A DNA stretch of 64,000 nt from an uncultured Eubacteriales bacterium (GTDB taxonomy: Bacteria; Bacillota; Clostridia; Christensenellales; Borkfalkiaceae), in the NCBI GenBank assembly GCA_900542935.1, contig UQPN01000004.1, positions 1 to 64,000 on the forward strand, read 5' to 3'. Numbering within the stretch: position 1 is the stretch's first letter; the number at the start of each line of letters is the position of its first letter. Positions 23,444 to 31,800 of the stretch are shown one piece after another. The position numbers were made by a program, and so were the translations under genes. Below the pieces are notes generated by a model, which worked only from the letters and a program-made list of their open reading frames with translations, had not been told where the DNA came from and did no database searches.

Positions 23444-24714
23444 GCGCAAACGAAACGAAAACGAATTACGGCGTGGTGATTATCGGCGGCGGCCCCGCGG
23501 GGTTGGCGGCGGCGATCGCCGCGTACGACGCGGGCGAACGCGATATTTTAATCGTGGAGCGCGAAGAAAAACTCGGCGGCATATTAAATCAGTGCATCCA
23601 TAACGGATTCGGGCTGACGAGGTTTAAAGAAAGCCTCGCGGGGCCGGAATACGCGGCGCGGTTTGTTGCCGAAGCGCGTAAAAGAAACATAGAAACGTGG
23701 CTGAATACCACCGTGCTGTCTTTATCCGGCGATAAAAAAATAACCGTCATCGGCGAAGAGCGCGGCGTGGTAACGTTGCAGGCGAAAGCCGTGATTCTCG
23801 CCATGGGCTGCCGCGAAAGAAGCCGCGGCGCGCTGAACGTTGCGGGCACGCGTCCCGCGGGCATATATTCGGCGGGCACGGCGCAGAAATACGTGAATAT
23901 CAAAGGCTATATGCCGGGAAAGCGCGTCGTGATTTTAGGCTCGGGCGACATCGGGCTTATCATGGCGCGAAGAATGACTCTGGAAGGCGCAAAAGTGCTT
24001 GCCGTATGCGAAATCATGCCGTATTCGAGCGGCTTGAAGCGCAACATCGCGCAGTGCCTCGAAGATTTCGGTATTCCGCTGTATCTCAACCATACGATCA
24101 CGAAAATCGAGGGCGAAAAACGCGTAACGGGCGTCGTCGTTTCGAAGGTGGATAAAAACAAACAACCGATCGCGGGCACGGAAATGCACTTCGATTGCGA
24201 TACGGTACTGTTTTCCGTAGGGCTGATTCCCGAAAACGAACTCACGAAAGGCGCAGGCATTACGCTGTCGCCGAAAACGCGCGGCGCCGAAGTTACGCAG
24301 ACGCGCGAAACGTCCGCCGAGGGGATTTTTGCCTGCGGCAACGTATTGCAGGTGCACGATCTCGTGGATTTCGTATCGGAAGAAGCGGAAATCGCGGGGC
24401 GCTGCGCCGCGGAATACTCGTTGCGAGGCAGAACGCGCGGCGAACTTGTCGCCGTGAAAAACGGCGCGCACGTTTCGTACGTGTGCCCGCAGAAAATCGA
24501 TAAAAGCGCGGCGGGCAACGTAAAACTGTTTTTCCGCGTAACGGATACGTTCCGGAACTGCGCCATAACGGCAAAATGCGGCGAAACCGTGCTGGCGCAG
24601 AAAAAGAAAAAAATCGTCGTGCCGGGAGAAATGGAAAATCTTGTTCTGCCGCAGGAAAAATTTCTCGGCGCAAACGGCGAAATCACGGTGGAACTGGAGG
24701 CGGACAATGATTAG
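23440..24714 (+). CDS. FAD/NAD(P)-dependent pyridine nucleotide-disulfide-type oxidoreductase
   Basis: A 424-residue protein with two nucleotide-binding loops: VVIIGGGPAGLAAAIAAYDAG (FAD, near residue 10) and RVVILGSGDIGLIMARRM (NAD(P), near residue 167). The LGGILNQCIHNGFGL segment is characteristic of the family found next to GlpA-like genes in Clostridia. It probably moves electrons between the FAD dehydrogenase and NAD(P) or another carrier. Start at the ATG overlapping the previous stop, with GCAGGGGG about eight bases upstream; an earlier in-frame ATG lies inside the previous gene. It overlaps the DUF1667 gene by eight bases, so the three are one coupled unit. Confidence 0.9.
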   Translation: MSANETKTNYGVVIIGGGPAGLAAAIAAYDAGERDILIVEREEKLGGILNQCIHNGFGLTRFKESLAGPEYAARFVAEARKRNIETWLNTTVLSLSGDKKITVIGEERGVVTLQAKAVILAMGCRERSRGALNVAGTRPAGIYSAGTAQKYVNIKGYMPGKRVVILGSGDIGLIMARRMTLEGAKVLAVCEIMPYSSGLKRNIAQCLEDFGIPLYLNHTITKIEGEKRVTGVVVSKVDKNKQPIAGTEMHFDCDTVLFSVGLIPENELTKGAGITLSPKTRGAEVTQTRETSAEGIFACGNVLQVHDLVDFVSEEAEIAGRCAAEYSLRGRTRGELVAVKNGAHVSYVCPQKIDKSAAGNVKLFFRVTDTFRNCAITAKCGETVLAQKKKKIVVPGEMENLVLPQEKFLGANGEITVELEADND

Positions 24715-25051
24715 AACGTTGACTTGTATCGAATGTCCCGTCGGTTGCGAAATTACGGCGGAAACCGAAAACGGAGAGGTAAAAAGCGTGCGCGGCAATT
24801 CCTGTCCGCGCGGCAGAATGTACGCCGAATCGGAAGTGGTGTGCCCGCGCCGCGTGGTAACTTCCGCGGTGCGCGCCGAAAACGGCGAAATGATTCCCGT
24901 GAAAACAAGCAAGCCCGTCAGAAAATCGGAAATTTTCGCGGTAATGGAAGCCGTTAAACACATAAAATGCCGCTTGCCCGTACATCTTGGCGACGTGCTG
25001 GTAAAAAACATTTCCGACGACGCCGATTTAATCGTTACCGGCAATTTTTAA
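24707..25051 (+). CDS. DUF1667 cysteine-rich protein of GlpA-type complexes
   Basis: A 114-residue protein with LTCIECPVGCEI near the N-terminus, then RGNSCPRGRMYAESEVVCPRR. The Cys spacing (CxxCxxxC, then CP and CP) resembles an iron-sulfur ligand set. This family (DUF1667) is regularly encoded after the FAD dehydrogenase and FAD/NAD oxidoreductase genes in Firmicutes and is thought to be the third subunit of that enzyme. GGAGG precedes the ATG, which overlaps the end of the previous gene. The remaining region (VKTSKPVRKSEIFAVMEAVKHI) is well conserved in look. Function as an electron-transfer subunit is inferred from context. Confidence 0.9.
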   Translation: MIRTLTCIECPVGCEITAETENGEVKSVRGNSCPRGRMYAESEVVCPRRVVTSAVRAENGEMIPVKTSKPVRKSEIFAVMEAVKHIKCRLPVHLGDVLVKNISDDADLIVTGNF

Positions 25052-25079
25052 AGGCGACGGCGCTAAGCAAAAAGACAAT

Positions 25080-25937
25080 ATGCGGAAAGGAAACATACAA
25101 AAAAATTCTACGCTGAAAGATTATTACGGCAAGGACGCGTCGCCGCTGCTATTCAAAAAACTCTATCTTTTCGATATGGACGGCACGATTTACCTCGGCA
25201 ACCGTCTGTTTCCCGGCGTGAAAGAACTTCTTGCAAAAATCACGGCGCGCGGCGGCAAAACGGTGTTCATCACCAACAACGCTTCGAAATCCGTCGGCGA
25301 TTACGTGGCAAAATTGCGCCGTCTGGGGCTGGAAAACGTAACGGAAGATAATTTTTTCACTTCCGCGCAGGCGGCGGTGCGATTGATGAAAGAGCGGCAT
25401 GCTTCCGATTTGATTTACGTGCAGGGCACCCGATCGTTCGTGCGGGAATGCCTTGAGGGCGGACTGAATATCACTACGGAATACGCCGCTTCCGCCCGCG
25501 CGATTCTGGTGGCGTACGATCCCGAACTCACGGGCGAAAAAATGTACGTTACCTGCCGGATGCTCACCGAACTGAACGTGCCTTATTACGCCACGAATCC
25601 GGACCGGGTATGCCCCACGGAATTCGGCTACGTGCCCGATTGCGGATCGATGTGCGAGGGGTACGCGCTCGCCACGGGAAAAACCCCGGTGTTTATCGGC
25701 AAACCGAAGCCGGAAATGATTTTCGGCGCGATGAAAAAAGTCGGCGTAACGGCGGCGGATACCGTGGTCATCGGCGACAGGTTGTACACCGACGTCGCCT
25801 CCGGCAACAACGCGGGCGCGGATACGCTGTGCGTTTTAAGCGGCGAAGTGAAAATCGCCGAAGTCAACGCCGCGCAGGGCGCCGAAAAGCCGACGTACGT
25901 TCTCGATCACGTCAACCGTCTGCTGCCGTTTCTGTAA
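25080..25937 (+). CDS. HAD-IIA (NagD-type) sugar or polyol phosphatase
   Basis: A 285-residue HAD phosphatase of the NagD / phosphoglycolate and glycerol-phosphate phosphatase class. Motif I LFDMDGTIYLGN (near residues 30-41), motif II VFITNNASKS (about 60-69), C2-type cap, motif III Lys in FIGKPKPEM, and motif IV VVIGDRLYTDVASG. It lies 28 bases after DUF1667 and is probably the last gene of the G3P module. Together with that context this suggests dephosphorylation of a three-carbon phosphate such as glycerol 3-phosphate or a toxic by-product, but NagD proteins are often broad. The ribosome-binding site is weak. An extra N-terminal stretch of about 25 residues precedes the core. Confidence 0.88.
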   Translation: MRKGNIQKNSTLKDYYGKDASPLLFKKLYLFDMDGTIYLGNRLFPGVKELLAKITARGGKTVFITNNASKSVGDYVAKLRRLGLENVTEDNFFTSAQAAVRLMKERHASDLIYVQGTRSFVRECLEGGLNITTEYAASARAILVAYDPELTGEKMYVTCRMLTELNVPYYATNPDRVCPTEFGYVPDCGSMCEGYALATGKTPVFIGKPKPEMIFGAMKKVGVTAADTVVIGDRLYTDVASGNNAGADTLCVLSGEVKIAEVNAAQGAEKPTYVLDHVNRLLPFL

Positions 25938-26078
25938 ATTCCGCCGGCACGCGTCGCCTCGGCGCAAAAGCGGCTGCAAAACGCCGAAACAACGCCGCCA
26001 AAACGGCGTACAAAACGAAAGCTTTGCGCTTTTTGGCAATTTTTCGGCAAAAAGTAGGCGGAAGCACGGCAAAAACGC

Positions 26079-26108
26079 TTGACGAATCCGCCGCTTATGC
26101 TTTATAAT
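26079..26108 (+). promoter_or_regulatory. Promoter of rplS
   Basis: TTGACG at 26079-26084 and TATAAT at 26103-26108, spacer 18, giving a leader of about 100 bases. Confidence 0.85.
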
Positions 26109-26124
26109 AGTTAGCGACTTCGAA

Positions 26125-26200
26125 CGTTCCGCCGACCTAAACAGATAAAGGGCGCGGGGAGGACCCGTGCAGCAGATCGAGAACGTTACGTTTTTGAAAA
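26125..26200 (+). promoter_or_regulatory. Candidate L19 leader in front of rplS
   Basis: The leader contains a strong hairpin at about 26151-26169 (GCGCGGG with CCCGTGC around GAGGA), followed by a GAGAACGTTACG stretch. Known L19 leader RNAs sit at this place in other Firmicutes. The match is by position and general form only. Confidence 0.45.
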
Positions 26201-26217
26201 AGGAGGTAAAGTCAACA

Positions 26218-26562
26218 ATGAGCGAACTGATCAAAGCGATCGACGCGGAGAGCATGAAAACCGACCTGCCCGTATTCAACGTAGGCGACACCGTAAAGGT
26301 AGGCTACAAAATCATCGAAGGCGGCAAGGAAAGAATTCAGAATTTCGAGGGTATCGTCATTGCCAGAAAGAACGGCGGTATTCAGGAAACTTTCACCGTA
26401 CGCCACATTTCTTACGGCGTAGGCGTAGAAAAGACTTATCCCCTTCACTCGCCCAAAATCGCTTCCATTACGGTAGTGAGAAAGGGTAAAGTGAGAAGAG
26501 CGAAACTGTACTATCTTCGCGATCTCACCGGGAAAGCGGCGAAAGTCAAGGAGAAGATTTAA
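26218..26562 (+). CDS. rplS: Ribosomal protein L19
   Basis: A 114-residue large-subunit protein located at the interface with the small subunit. Recognisable segments are FNVGDTVKVGYKIIEGGKERIQNFEGIVIARKNGG, FTVRHISYGVGVEKTYPLHSPKI and the basic end RRAKLYYLRDLTGKAAKVKEK. Start at the ATG behind AAAGGAGG; an in-frame upstream ATG-like start would lie in the leader. In many Firmicutes rplS follows rpsP-rimM-trmD. Here it stands alone with its own promoter, leader and terminator, and rpsP-khpA-rimM lies 24 kb away without trmD. Confidence 0.98.
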   Translation: MSELIKAIDAESMKTDLPVFNVGDTVKVGYKIIEGGKERIQNFEGIVIARKNGGIQETFTVRHISYGVGVEKTYPLHSPKIASITVVRKGKVRRAKLYYLRDLTGKAAKVKEKI

Positions 26563-26600
26563 CCCGAAAGGTTACTTTTCAAAACAAATTCATGCGAAAC

Positions 26601-26627
26601 AACCGCCCAAAGTCGGGGCGGTTTTTT
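26601..26627 (+). terminator. Terminator of rplS
   Basis: An AACCGCCC/GGGCGGTT stem followed by TTTT. Confidence 0.92.
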
Positions 26628-26744
26628 GTTTGCTTTCCGCCTGCGCCGCGCGTATTTGTTTCCGCGCTTATCCGCACGCTTCCCGGCGTTTTTCGTCCGT
26701 CAAAATGAAAATTCCGTGAAACGAAAAAACTTTCCGTTTTTCGC

Positions 26745-26773
26745 TTGACTTTTTGTAGCACGCTACATATAAT
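26745..26773 (+). promoter_or_regulatory. Promoter of the marR-ABC exporter operon
   Basis: TTGACT at 26745-26750 and TATAAT at 26768-26773, spacer 17. The spacer contains the palindrome described in the next entry. Confidence 0.9.
26754..26767. promoter_or_regulatory. Candidate MarR operator
   Basis: A perfect inverted repeat TGTAGC-AC-GCTACA filling the space between -35 and -10. A MarR dimer bound here would block RNA polymerase, giving autoregulation of the operon. Confidence 0.7.
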
Positions 26774-26834
26774 AAAGATAATCGGCGCCGCGTATATAAA
26801 AACGCGCGGCGGTAAGCAAAAACAAGGAGCGATC

Positions 26835-27353
26835 ATGAAAGACGGAGAGAGCACGCGCGAAGAAAAAAGCTTCTGCGAGCGCCGCAAAGACGTAGGAGTA
26901 TATCTTAAAAAGATTTCCGAACGTCTGCAGGCGTATGCCGATAAAAAAGGCTACGGATACGACGTTACGTACGCGCAGGGGAAAGTACTGTTTTTTCTGC
27001 ACGCGCACGCGGGCGGCGAATGTTCGATGAAAGAAATCGAAACGTATCTCGACGTATCGCACGCCACCGTATCGGGCATCATCTCGCGGCTTGCCGAAAA
27101 AGGCTACGTAACGTGCGAAAAAAGCAAAGCGGATTCCCGCGCGAAAACGGTGCGGCTCACCGAAAAAGAATACGCTTCGTTCGACGAGATGAAGCGCCGC
27201 CGGGCGGATATCGAAACCATGCTGCTGAAAGGTTTTTCCGATGCGGAAAAGGAAACGATGCAAAAAAACCTCGAACGCATTTACCAAAACGTCCGCGAAG
27301 TTACGGAAGAACCTACGAAAGACGCCGATAAAGAGGTTAAAGCAAACAAATAA
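26835..27353 (+). CDS. MarR-family transcriptional regulator
   Basis: A 172-residue winged-helix regulator. The core reads YAQGKVLFFLHAHAGGECSMKEIETYLDVSHATVSGIISRLAEKGYV, then the wing CEKSKADSRAKTVRLTEKE with the conserved D-x-R. Both ends are charged, and the C-terminal tail (TEEPTKDADKEVKANK) is probably disordered. AAGGAG precedes the ATG at 26835; an earlier in-frame start lies on top of the promoter and is impossible. It is the first gene of an operon with two ABC exporter genes, an arrangement seen where MarR proteins sense a toxic small molecule and release the pump. The likely operator is 26754-26767. Confidence 0.93.
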   Translation: MKDGESTREEKSFCERRKDVGVYLKKISERLQAYADKKGYGYDVTYAQGKVLFFLHAHAGGECSMKEIETYLDVSHATVSGIISRLAEKGYVTCEKSKADSRAKTVRLTEKEYASFDEMKRRRADIETMLLKGFSDAEKETMQKNLERIYQNVREVTEEPTKDADKEVKANK

Positions 27354-27389
27354 AACGTATAATAAGTAAGGTAAAAAGGAAAGAAAAGT

Positions 27390-29198
27390 ATGGTAAAAAC
27401 ACTGTTGAAAAGCGTACGGGAATATAAAAAACCCGCGCTTGTAACGCCGCTTTTTATGACGCTCGAAGCGTTGTGCGAATGCCTGATTCCGTTCATGATG
27501 ACGAAAATGCTGGCAACCGACGCAAGCGGCAGCGTACCCATGGCGCAGATTCTGCGCTACGGCGGCGTCATGCTCGTCCTCGCGATTTTTTCGCTGACGG
27601 GCGGCGTGATGGGCGGCAAGTACGCCGCAATCGCCAGCTGCGGTTTCGCGAAAAATCTTCGGAAAGATTTGTTCTACGCCGTGCAGGATTTCTCGTTCAA
27701 AGACGTGGATAAATTTTCGTCCTCGTCGCTCGTAACGCGTTTAACCACCGACGTAACCAACGTGCAGATGGCGTTTCAGATGTGCCTGCGTATCGTTATC
27801 CGCGTGCCCCTGATGTTTATTTTCGCCATCGTGATGGGCTGCTCGATTTCCGCCAAACTCACGCTGATTTACGTGGTGATTCTGCCCGTCCTCGCGTTCG
27901 GATTGTTCCTCATCATGCGCAAAGCGATGCCGCTGTTCCGCCGCATCTTCAAAAAGTACGACGCGCTCAACAATTCCGTACAGGAAAACGTCAGCGGCAT
28001 CCGCGTGGTAAAATCGTTCGTGCGCGAAGATTACGAGCAGAAGAAATTCGAAAAAGCCGCGGGCGACGTCCGCGATAACTTCACGAAAGCGGAAAAAATC
28101 ATCGCGCTCAATTCTCCGCTCATGATGTTCGCCATGTATGCGGCTTCGCTTCTAATCACGTATTTCGGCGCGAAAATGGTCATCGGCGGCGGCAGCGCGG
28201 TAAACGGCAACCCCGTGTACGGCAGCTTCACGCCCGCCAACGTTTCCGCAATCATCACCTACGGCGTGCAGATTCTTTCCTCGCTGATGATGGCGGCAAT
28301 GATTATGGTTATGTTCACCATGTCCGTCGAATCGGCAAGGCGTATCACCGAAGTGCTGGAATGCAAATCCGATCTCGTCAGCCCCGAAAACGGCTTGACG
28401 GAAGTGAAAGACGGCTCCGTGTCCTTCGAAAACGTCAGCTTCAAATATTCGAAAGAAGCGGAAAAATTCGCTTTGTCCGATATCAATCTGCAGATAAAAT
28501 CGGGCGAAACGGTGGGTATTTTAGGCGGCACGGGTTCTTCGAAAACCTCGCTCATACAACTGATACCCCGCTTGTACGACGTATCGGAAGGCGCGGTGAA
28601 AGTGGGCGGCGAAGACGTGAGAAAGTACGATCTCGAAGCGCTCCGCAATCAGGTTTCCGTCGTGCTCCAGAAAAACGTGCTGTTTTCGGGCACCATCAAG
28701 GAAAATTTGCGCTGGGGCAACGAACACGCTACCGACGAAGAACTCGTCGCGGCGTGCAAAGCCGCGCAGGCGGACGAATTTATTTCGCAATTCCCCGATA
28801 AATACGATACGTATATCGAACAGGGCGGCACGAACGTTTCCGGCGGTCAGAAGCAACGCCTTTGCATCGCCCGCGCGCTTCTGAAGAAACCGAAGATTTT
28901 AATTCTGGACGATTCCACGTCCGCCGTGGATACCAAAACGGACGCGCTCATCCGCGCGGCGTTTTTAAAGGAAATTCCGGGCACTACGAAAATCATCATC
29001 GCGCAGCGCGTGGCAAGCGTAGAAGAAGCGGATAAAATCATCGTGATGGACGGCGGTAAAATCGCGGCGTGCGGCACGCACGACGAACTTATGCAAACCA
29101 GCGAAATTTACCGCGAAGTATACGAATCGCAGACGCGCGGCAAAACCGCGGAAGATGCGGTTGACGGCGCGGAGCAATCCGAAGGAGGTAACGCATAA
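27390..29198 (+). CDS. ABC exporter half-transporter, degenerate catalytic site (subunit 1)
   Basis: A 602-residue fusion of a six-helix membrane domain (about 1-325) and an ATPase domain. Walker A is GGTGSSKT at 379-386, with Ser in place of the usual third Gly. The signature is NVSGGQKQRL. Walker B is ILILDDSTSAVD, where D508 replaces the catalytic Glu. This substitution marks the degenerate ATP site of heterodimeric exporters such as TM287/TM288. It therefore should pair with the next gene product, whose Glu is intact. It probably exports a drug, peptide or lipid; the substrate is unknown. The start has AAAAAGGAAAG upstream. The stop codon shares one base with the next ATG, so translation is coupled. 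Confidence 0.93.
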   Translation: MVKTLLKSVREYKKPALVTPLFMTLEALCECLIPFMMTKMLATDASGSVPMAQILRYGGVMLVLAIFSLTGGVMGGKYAAIASCGFAKNLRKDLFYAVQDFSFKDVDKFSSSSLVTRLTTDVTNVQMAFQMCLRIVIRVPLMFIFAIVMGCSISAKLTLIYVVILPVLAFGLFLIMRKAMPLFRRIFKKYDALNNSVQENVSGIRVVKSFVREDYEQKKFEKAAGDVRDNFTKAEKIIALNSPLMMFAMYAASLLITYFGAKMVIGGGSAVNGNPVYGSFTPANVSAIITYGVQILSSLMMAAMIMVMFTMSVESARRITEVLECKSDLVSPENGLTEVKDGSVSFENVSFKYSKEAEKFALSDINLQIKSGETVGILGGTGSSKTSLIQLIPRLYDVSEGAVKVGGEDVRKYDLEALRNQVSVVLQKNVLFSGTIKENLRWGNEHATDEELVAACKAAQADEFISQFPDKYDTYIEQGGTNVSGGQKQRLCIARALLKKPKILILDDSTSAVDTKTDALIRAAFLKEIPGTTKIIIAQRVASVEEADKIIVMDGGKIAACGTHDELMQTSEIYREVYESQTRGKTAEDAVDGAEQSEGGNA

Positions 29199-31147
29199 TG
29201 GCAGGGATGAAAGGCGGCCGTATGCGCGGCGGCGTCGTAGCGAAGGGCGCAATCAAAAAAGGCACGTTTCCGCGCCTGATGAAATATGTTTTCAAATACT
29301 ATAAATGGCATCTTCTTGCCGTGCTTTTATGCCTTGTCGTAAGCGCGGGCGGCGGACTGGTTTCTTCGCTGTTCATGCAGAAAAACATCGACGACATCAT
29401 GAATCCCGGCATCGTGAACGGCTACGAAAGCGTTGCGGGCAGACTCCGCACGTTCATCATCGTCATGGGCTCGTGTTATTTTCTCGCGTTGCTTGCCTCG
29501 TTTGCCTACAACCGCATCATGGCGGTAGTAACGCAGGGCACGCTGTATCACGTCCGCCGCGATATGTTCGATAAAATGGAAACGCTTCCCGTGAAGTTTT
29601 TCGATACGCACGCGCACGGCGAAATCATGTCCGCGTACACAAACGATACCGACGCGCTTCGTCAGCTGGTAGGGCAAAGTATTCCCACGCTTTTATCCAG
29701 CTCGCTCACGCTGCTCGTGGCGGTGGCGCTCATGCTGTGGTACTCCGTCATTATGTCCGCGGTGTTCGTTCTCTGCTGCGTTTTAATGTTCTTCGTCGTC
29801 AAGAAAGTGGGCGGCGCCTCATCCAAATACATGGTGGCGCAACAACGCTCGCTCGGCAGTGAAGAAGGCTTCGTGGAAGAAATGATGAAAGGGCAGAAGG
29901 TGGTAAAGGTGTTCACGCACGAAGAACGCGCCAAAGCCGACTTCGATAAATACAACGAACAGCTGTACGCCGATGCGAAAAACGCGCATATCTACGGCAA
30001 CGTGTTAGGTCCTATCCTCGGCAATATCGGCAACTTCACGTACGTGTTCCTTGCCATCTGCGGCGGCTTGCTGTTCGCTTCCGGCATCAACAATATCGGC
30101 ATTTCCACGCTGAAAACGGGGCTTGTTCCCATCTCGTTCGGCTTCATTATCCCGTTCCTCGGCATGGCAAGAAGATCCACGCAGGCGGTAAACGAAATGT
30201 CGCAGCAGGTTTCCATGATCGCCATGGGGCTTGCGGGCGCCTCGCGCGTGTTCGATCTGATGGACGAACAACCGGAAACCGACGAGGGCTACGTTACGCT
30301 TGTCAACGCGAAACGCGGCGAGAACGGCGAACTTACGGAAACGACGGAACGCACGGATCTCTGGGCATGGAAGCACTTCCACAAAGCCACGGGCGAAATC
30401 ACGTATACCGAACTGAAAGGGGACATCGTGCTCGATCACGTGGATTTCGGGTACACGCCCGAAAAGCAGGTGCTCACCGACATCACCCTGTACGCGCGGC
30501 CCGGACAGAAAATCGCGTTCGTGGGCGCCACGGGCGCAGGCAAAACCACAATCACCAACCTCATCAACCGTTTTTACGACATCGCGGACGGCAAAATCCG
30601 TTACGACGGCATCAATATCAATAAAATCCGTAAGGACGATTTGCGCCGCTCGCTGGGCATCGTGCTGCAGGATACCAACCTGTTCACGGGCACCGTCATG
30701 GAAAATATCCGTTACGGCAGACTGGACGCCACCGACGAAGAGTGCGTCGCCGCGGCGAAACTTGCCAACGCGCACGATTTCATCACGCGCCTGCCGCAGG
30801 GGTACGAAACGATGCTTACGGGCAACGGCGCCAACCTTTCGCAGGGACAGCGGCAGCTGCTGTCCATCGCCCGCGCGGCGGTGGCGGATACGCCCGCAAT
30901 GATTCTGGACGAAGCCACTTCGTCCATCGATACGCGCACCGAAGCGCTGGTACAGGACGGCATGGATAAGCTGATGAAAGGCAGAACGGTGTTCGTCATC
31001 GCGCACCGCCTTTCCACCGTGCGCAACGCGGACGCGATCATGGTGCTGGATCACGGCAGAATCATCGAGCGCGGCACGCACGAACAGCTGATCGCCGAAA
31101 AGGGCGTCTACTATCAGTTATACACCGGCGCCTTCGAACTGGAATAA
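29198..31147 (+). CDS. ABC exporter half-transporter, intact catalytic site (subunit 2)
   Basis: A 649-residue half-transporter. A glycine- and arginine-rich N-terminus (MAGMKGGRMRGG) precedes six helices. The NBD has Walker A GATGAGKTT, the signature NLSQGQRQLLSIARA and Walker B MILDEATSSID with the catalytic E572. The switch His is in VIAHRLSTV. Compared with subunit 1 it has about 45 extra residues before the NBD (VTLVNAKRGENGELTETTERTD region), a feature often seen in the longer partner of Clostridia heterodimers. GGAGG lies eight bases upstream of the ATG. Together the two proteins should form one MarR-controlled efflux pump. Confidence 0.94.
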   Translation: MAGMKGGRMRGGVVAKGAIKKGTFPRLMKYVFKYYKWHLLAVLLCLVVSAGGGLVSSLFMQKNIDDIMNPGIVNGYESVAGRLRTFIIVMGSCYFLALLASFAYNRIMAVVTQGTLYHVRRDMFDKMETLPVKFFDTHAHGEIMSAYTNDTDALRQLVGQSIPTLLSSSLTLLVAVALMLWYSVIMSAVFVLCCVLMFFVVKKVGGASSKYMVAQQRSLGSEEGFVEEMMKGQKVVKVFTHEERAKADFDKYNEQLYADAKNAHIYGNVLGPILGNIGNFTYVFLAICGGLLFASGINNIGISTLKTGLVPISFGFIIPFLGMARRSTQAVNEMSQQVSMIAMGLAGASRVFDLMDEQPETDEGYVTLVNAKRGENGELTETTERTDLWAWKHFHKATGEITYTELKGDIVLDHVDFGYTPEKQVLTDITLYARPGQKIAFVGATGAGKTTITNLINRFYDIADGKIRYDGININKIRKDDLRRSLGIVLQDTNLFTGTVMENIRYGRLDATDEECVAAAKLANAHDFITRLPQGYETMLTGNGANLSQGQRQLLSIARAAVADTPAMILDEATSSIDTRTEALVQDGMDKLMKGRTVFVIAHRLSTVRNADAIMVLDHGRIIERGTHEQLIAEKGVYYQLYTGAFELE

Positions 31148-31205
31148 TCCCTTGCTTTCCCCTTCGGGGAGAGTGGCGAGCATCAGCGAGCCGAGAGAGG
31201 ATATA
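31148..31205 (+). repeat. Intergenic repeat, family B, copy 1
   Basis: Reads CCCTTGCTTTCCCCTTCGGGGAGAGTG, an AGCG-type hairpin and GAGAGAGGATA. The same frame of blocks occurs at 36119, 38174, 50089 and, inverted, at 53999. Confidence 0.75.
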
Positions 31206-31207
31206 TA

Positions 31208-31280
31208 GCATTCCCCCCAAGGGGGAAAGCTCTGCCGCGTAGCGGCGGCGATGCGAGGCGCCTCTTGTTTTCAAAGGGGC
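31208..31280 (+). repeat. Intergenic repeat, family A
   Basis: TTCCCCCCAAGGGGGAAAGCTCT, the variable hairpin GCCGC-gta-GCGGC, then a GATGCGAGGCGCCTCTTG end that departs from the usual GATGAGGGGCG. Confidence 0.7.
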
Positions 31281-31319
31281 GTATCTTGTTTCCTTGATAA
31301 AAAATTTCAAACGATGAAA

Positions 31320-31794
31320 AAATTCGGGATTGCCGTTCAAGCAATCCCGATTTTTATCTCAAAAATTATGCAGTTGTAAGGAACCGTTTTTAAATGGCAA
31401 TCGGCGTTCCCGTTTGCGTTGGTTCTTTATCCGAAGCGGCGTTAATTTCCTCGCCGCCGTAAATACGGAGCCGATTTAATGAAGTTCCTGCTTGAAATGG
31501 TACGTCGGAGTATCTCCTTTTCAGCATTTAATGTAAAAGCAGAGGATAGTCTTTTTAAACAACATAGCGTTTTCCTCCCGATTTTTTCCGAAGCCGTTCC
31601 GGCTTCTTCTTTTGCGCCTTTACTTGAAGATCGTTTCCTCCTCAACGGATTTTTTCCTGTTCGTCCTGCCGCCCGTTTTAATTTGCGTTTGCACGAAGCG
31701 GGGAATCGTATTCGAAAATTCAGTTGTGCATCGGACTTCACCTCGCTGTTATTTGAAAGACGAGAACAATTTTTGTTTGTTTTTCTCTCTTTTC
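31320..31794 (-). ncRNA. Putative structured RNA or micro-ORF transcript of unknown class
   Basis: A near-consensus promoter (31801-31828) and a terminator (31324-31356) delimit a minus-strand transcript of about 475 bases. Predicted local stems read on the minus strand include TTGAGGA/TCTTCAA (about 31643-31622), GAAGCC/GGCTTC (31606-31590), CCGTA/TACGG, and GCGGCG/CGCCGC (about 31460-31437). A long-range pairing of a TGTTCTCGTC block with GACGAACA is also possible. No open frame looks like a real protein. The longest (31741-31442, GTG start) is 99 residues, extremely basic, with no recognisable motif. A 14-codon frame MLFKKTILCFYIKC with a good GGGAGG site lies at 31565-31521. Not RNase P, tmRNA or SRP RNA by the motifs I know. 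Confidence 0.45.
31324..31356. terminator. Bidirectional terminator after the ABC operon and the minus-strand unit
   Basis: TCGGGATTGC with GCAATCCCGA. On the plus strand it is followed by TTTTTAT; on the minus strand by ATTTTTTC. It can end both converging transcripts. Confidence 0.9.
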
Positions 31795-31800
31795 GCTTTT

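Noticed and set aside
31480..31565. UGA in the 14-codon frame read as selenocysteine or Trp, extending the peptide
   Set aside because: No SECIS-like hairpin could be argued from the sequence and other genes in the window use TGA as a normal stop.
31320..31794. RNase P RNA, because of a GAGGTGAAGTCCGATGC segment
   Set aside because: Only one segment resembles the conserved CR-I part; the matching 3' core segment (ACAGAA...GGCUUA type) is missing.
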